Assembly: GCA_900541485.1 (NCBI GenBank)
Contig: UQJW01000001.1
Coordinates: 186,001 to 250,000, forward strand
Source of the DNA: an uncultured Dialister sp.
Lineage (GTDB): Bacteria > Bacillota > Negativicutes > Veillonellales > Dialisteraceae
DNA: 64,000 nucleotides
Reading direction: 5' to 3'
Both the position numbers and the translations under genes were made by a program. How positions within the stretch are numbered: the stretch's first letter is position 1; the number at the start of each line of letters is the position of its first letter. The notes beneath the pieces are model-generated. The model was not told the DNA's origin, did no database searches, and saw only the letters and a program-made list of their open reading frames with translations. Of the stretch, positions 62,515-64,000 are shown in pieces.

Positions 62515-64000
62515 TTACTGCTTTTTCTGCAGCTTAGCCCAGGTATCCCGTAATCCCACAATACGGTTACAAATCAAATGCTCTTCCGAGCTGTCTTGGT
62601 CTATAATAAAGTACCCTTTTCGTAAAAATTGGAAACGATCTCCTATTTGATATTCTTTTATTATCGGCTCTGCTTTTCCTTCAAAAATCTCCAATGAATC
62701 TTGATTAATTTTTTCCATAAAATCTCTGCCATCATCTTTGTCTTCCGGATCAATCAGATAGTCATATAACCGACTTGTTATATCCACGGATGTATCCGCA
62801 CAAACCCAGTGAAGTGTACCTTTGACTTTTCTATCCGCACCGGGCGTTCCGCTCCGTGTATCAAAATCTACTGTACAATGAATTTCTTGTATCCGGTCTT
62901 TTTCATCCTTGATGACTTCATCACAACGAACAATATAAGCTCCCTTCAATCGAACTTCTTTCCCCGGAGTCATTCGGAAGAATTTTTTTATCGGATTTTC
63001 CATAAAATCTTCCCTTTCTATATAGAGATTTCTGCCAAAAGGAACCTGACGTGTCCCCATTGACTCATCTTCCGGATTATTCTCTATGGTTACATATTCA
63101 ATTTTATTTTCCGGATAATTCGTAAGAACAACTTTTACCGGATCAATAACAGCCATGATACGAGGAACTTTTCCTTTTAAATCCTCGCGAATACAATATT
63201 CCAAAAATGAAATATCTACTACGTTATCAGACTTTGCCACACCGATGAGTTCGCAAAATTTCTGCAACGATTCCGGTGTATATCCTCTTCTTCTGATTCC
63301 GCTTATTGTCGGCATACGAGGATCATCCCATCCGGAAACCACACCTGATTCAACTATCTTTCTCAATTTACGTTTACTTGTAATCATTGTACTTACATTC
63401 AATCGGGCAAACTCTATTTGCCGTGGCTTCTCTTTTCCCTCAAACGCCTGCAAACACCAATTATAAAGGGGTCTTCTTTCTTCAAATTCCAAAGTGCAGA
63501 TAGAGTGCGTAATTCCTTCAATTGCATCAGATAAAGGATGTGCGAAATCATACAACGGGTATATACACCATTCATCACCGGTCCTATGATGTGTTGCACG
63601 AAGAATTCTATAAATAACAGGATCGCGCATAACCACATTGGGTGCTGCCATGTCTATTTTAGCACGGAGAACTTTTTCACCGTCCTTAAACTTGCCCTCT
63701 TTCATTTGATGGAATAGCTGTAAATTCTCTTCAATACTTCTGTTTCTCCATGGGCTTTCAACACCGGGATGAGAAAAATCTCCCCTTGTATTCCGAATTT
63801 CCTCACTCGTTTGATCATCTACATAAGCTAATCCCATTTTAATTAATTTACAGGCAAATTCAAAAAGCTGAGGAAAATAGTCGGATGCGTAATGGACAGG
63901 CTCTTTCCATTTGAAACCAAGCCATTTTACATCTTGTAAAATCGAATTCACATATTCAATTTCTTCCTTTGTCGGATTTGTATCATCAAATCTTATATTT
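62515..64000 (-). CDS. glnS: Glutaminyl-tRNA synthetase (N-terminus beyond the window)
   Basis: Direct charging of tRNA-Gln with glutamine. The frame is open to the right edge, where it reads NIRFDDTNPTKEEIEYVNSI, the stretch that follows the HIGH motif in GlnRS. Further on are DWCIYPLYDFAHPLSDAIEG-like (EWCIYPLYDFAHPLSDAIEG) and the SKR region VSTMITSKRKLRKIVESG, then the C-terminal beta-barrel anticodon domain. About 495 residues are visible of roughly 550. GlnRS is uncommon in Firmicutes, where the GatCAB route dominates. Confidence 0.95.
   Translation of the reverse strand, partial: NIRFDDTNPTKEEIEYVNSILQDVKWLGFKWKEPVHYASDYFPQLFEFACKLIKMGLAYVDDQTSEEIRNTRGDFSHPGVESPWRNRSIEENLQLFHQMKEGKFKDGEKVLRAKIDMAAPNVVMRDPVIYRILRATHHRTGDEWCIYPLYDFAHPLSDAIEGITHSICTLEFEERRPLYNWCLQAFEGKEKPRQIEFARLNVSTMITSKRKLRKIVESGVVSGWDDPRMPTISGIRRRGYTPESLQKFCELIGVAKSDNVVDISFLEYCIREDLKGKVPRIMAVIDPVKVVLTNYPENKIEYVTIENNPEDESMGTRQVPFGRNLYIEREDFMENPIKKFFRMTPGKEVRLKGAYIVRCDEVIKDEKDRIQEIHCTVDFDTRSGTPGADRKVKGTLHWVCADTSVDITSRLYDYLIDPEDKDDGRDFMEKINQDSLEIFEGKAEPIIKEYQIGDRFQFLRKGYFIIDQDSSEEHLICNRIVGLRDTWAKLQKKQ

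Overview
The window looks like a chromosomal segment of a low-GC, diderm Firmicute, most likely in the Negativicutes (Veillonella/Dialister-like; inference). Two things point there. The gene neighbourhoods are classical Firmicutes ones: secA-prfB, ctsR-mcsA-clpC-radA-yacL-ispDF-gltX, recA with recX, hisS-aspS next to 6S RNA, dnaG-rpoD-trmK-nif3. At the same time there is a TonB-ExbB-ExbD energy-coupling system, which only makes sense with an outer membrane. Almost every gene is on the minus strand. The exceptions are tadA/tRNA-Ser/DUF4127 (about 34.0-36.3 kb) and tmcAL/putP (48.5-51.3 kb). No insertion sequence, prophage, CRISPR array or integrase was seen; this is core, densely packed chromosome.

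Layout: 0-5.8 kb holds prfB (cut by the window edge, with a programmed +1 frameshift), secA, the hibernation factor hpf, a cold-shock protein and an amino-acid ABC permease/ATPase pair. 5.8-14.7 kb is the stress operon ctsR-mcsA-clpC-radA followed by yacL-ispDF-gltX; mcsB and disA, which belong to the Bacillus version, are absent. 14.7-22.7 kb reads rarA-ftsK-(solute-binding protein)-rimO-pncC-recA-recX. 22.8-26.2 kb is 6S RNA, aspS and hisS. 26.3-33.3 kb is recJ-relA-dtd-MBL hydrolase-permease-fur.

33.5-36.3 kb has a small YbjN-like protein, tadA, tRNA-Ser(CGA) and a secreted DUF4127 protein. 36.4-44.3 kb has gluQ, a PreP-like M16 protease, lysC and three cobalamin genes (cobO, cbiA, cbiL). 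44.4-46.2 kb is exbB-exbD-tonB behind a Fur-box-like site and a tandem repeat. 46.4-51.7 kb has radC, small envelope proteins, tmcAL, putP and RNase P RNA. 51.7-56.6 kb is dnaG-rpoD-tRNA(CAU)-trmK-nif3. The last 8 kb carry an R2K ATP-grasp protein, uppP, two secreted proteins of unknown function, an aminotransferase, two flavodoxins and glnS (cut by the right edge).

Many promoters can be read directly; twelve have a -35 and -10 hexamer exactly 17 bp apart. Several -35 boxes lie inside or at the foot of the preceding gene's terminator hairpin, so regulatory DNA is very compact. No clearly new multi-gene system was found. The most interesting observations are the mcsB-less ctsR operon with a half-size McsA, the RNA-gene terminators that abut the ribosome binding sites of rarA and trmK, the glycine-rich TonB spacer, the duplicated -10-bearing repeat before exbB, and an 18-bp-arm palindrome between clpC and radA.
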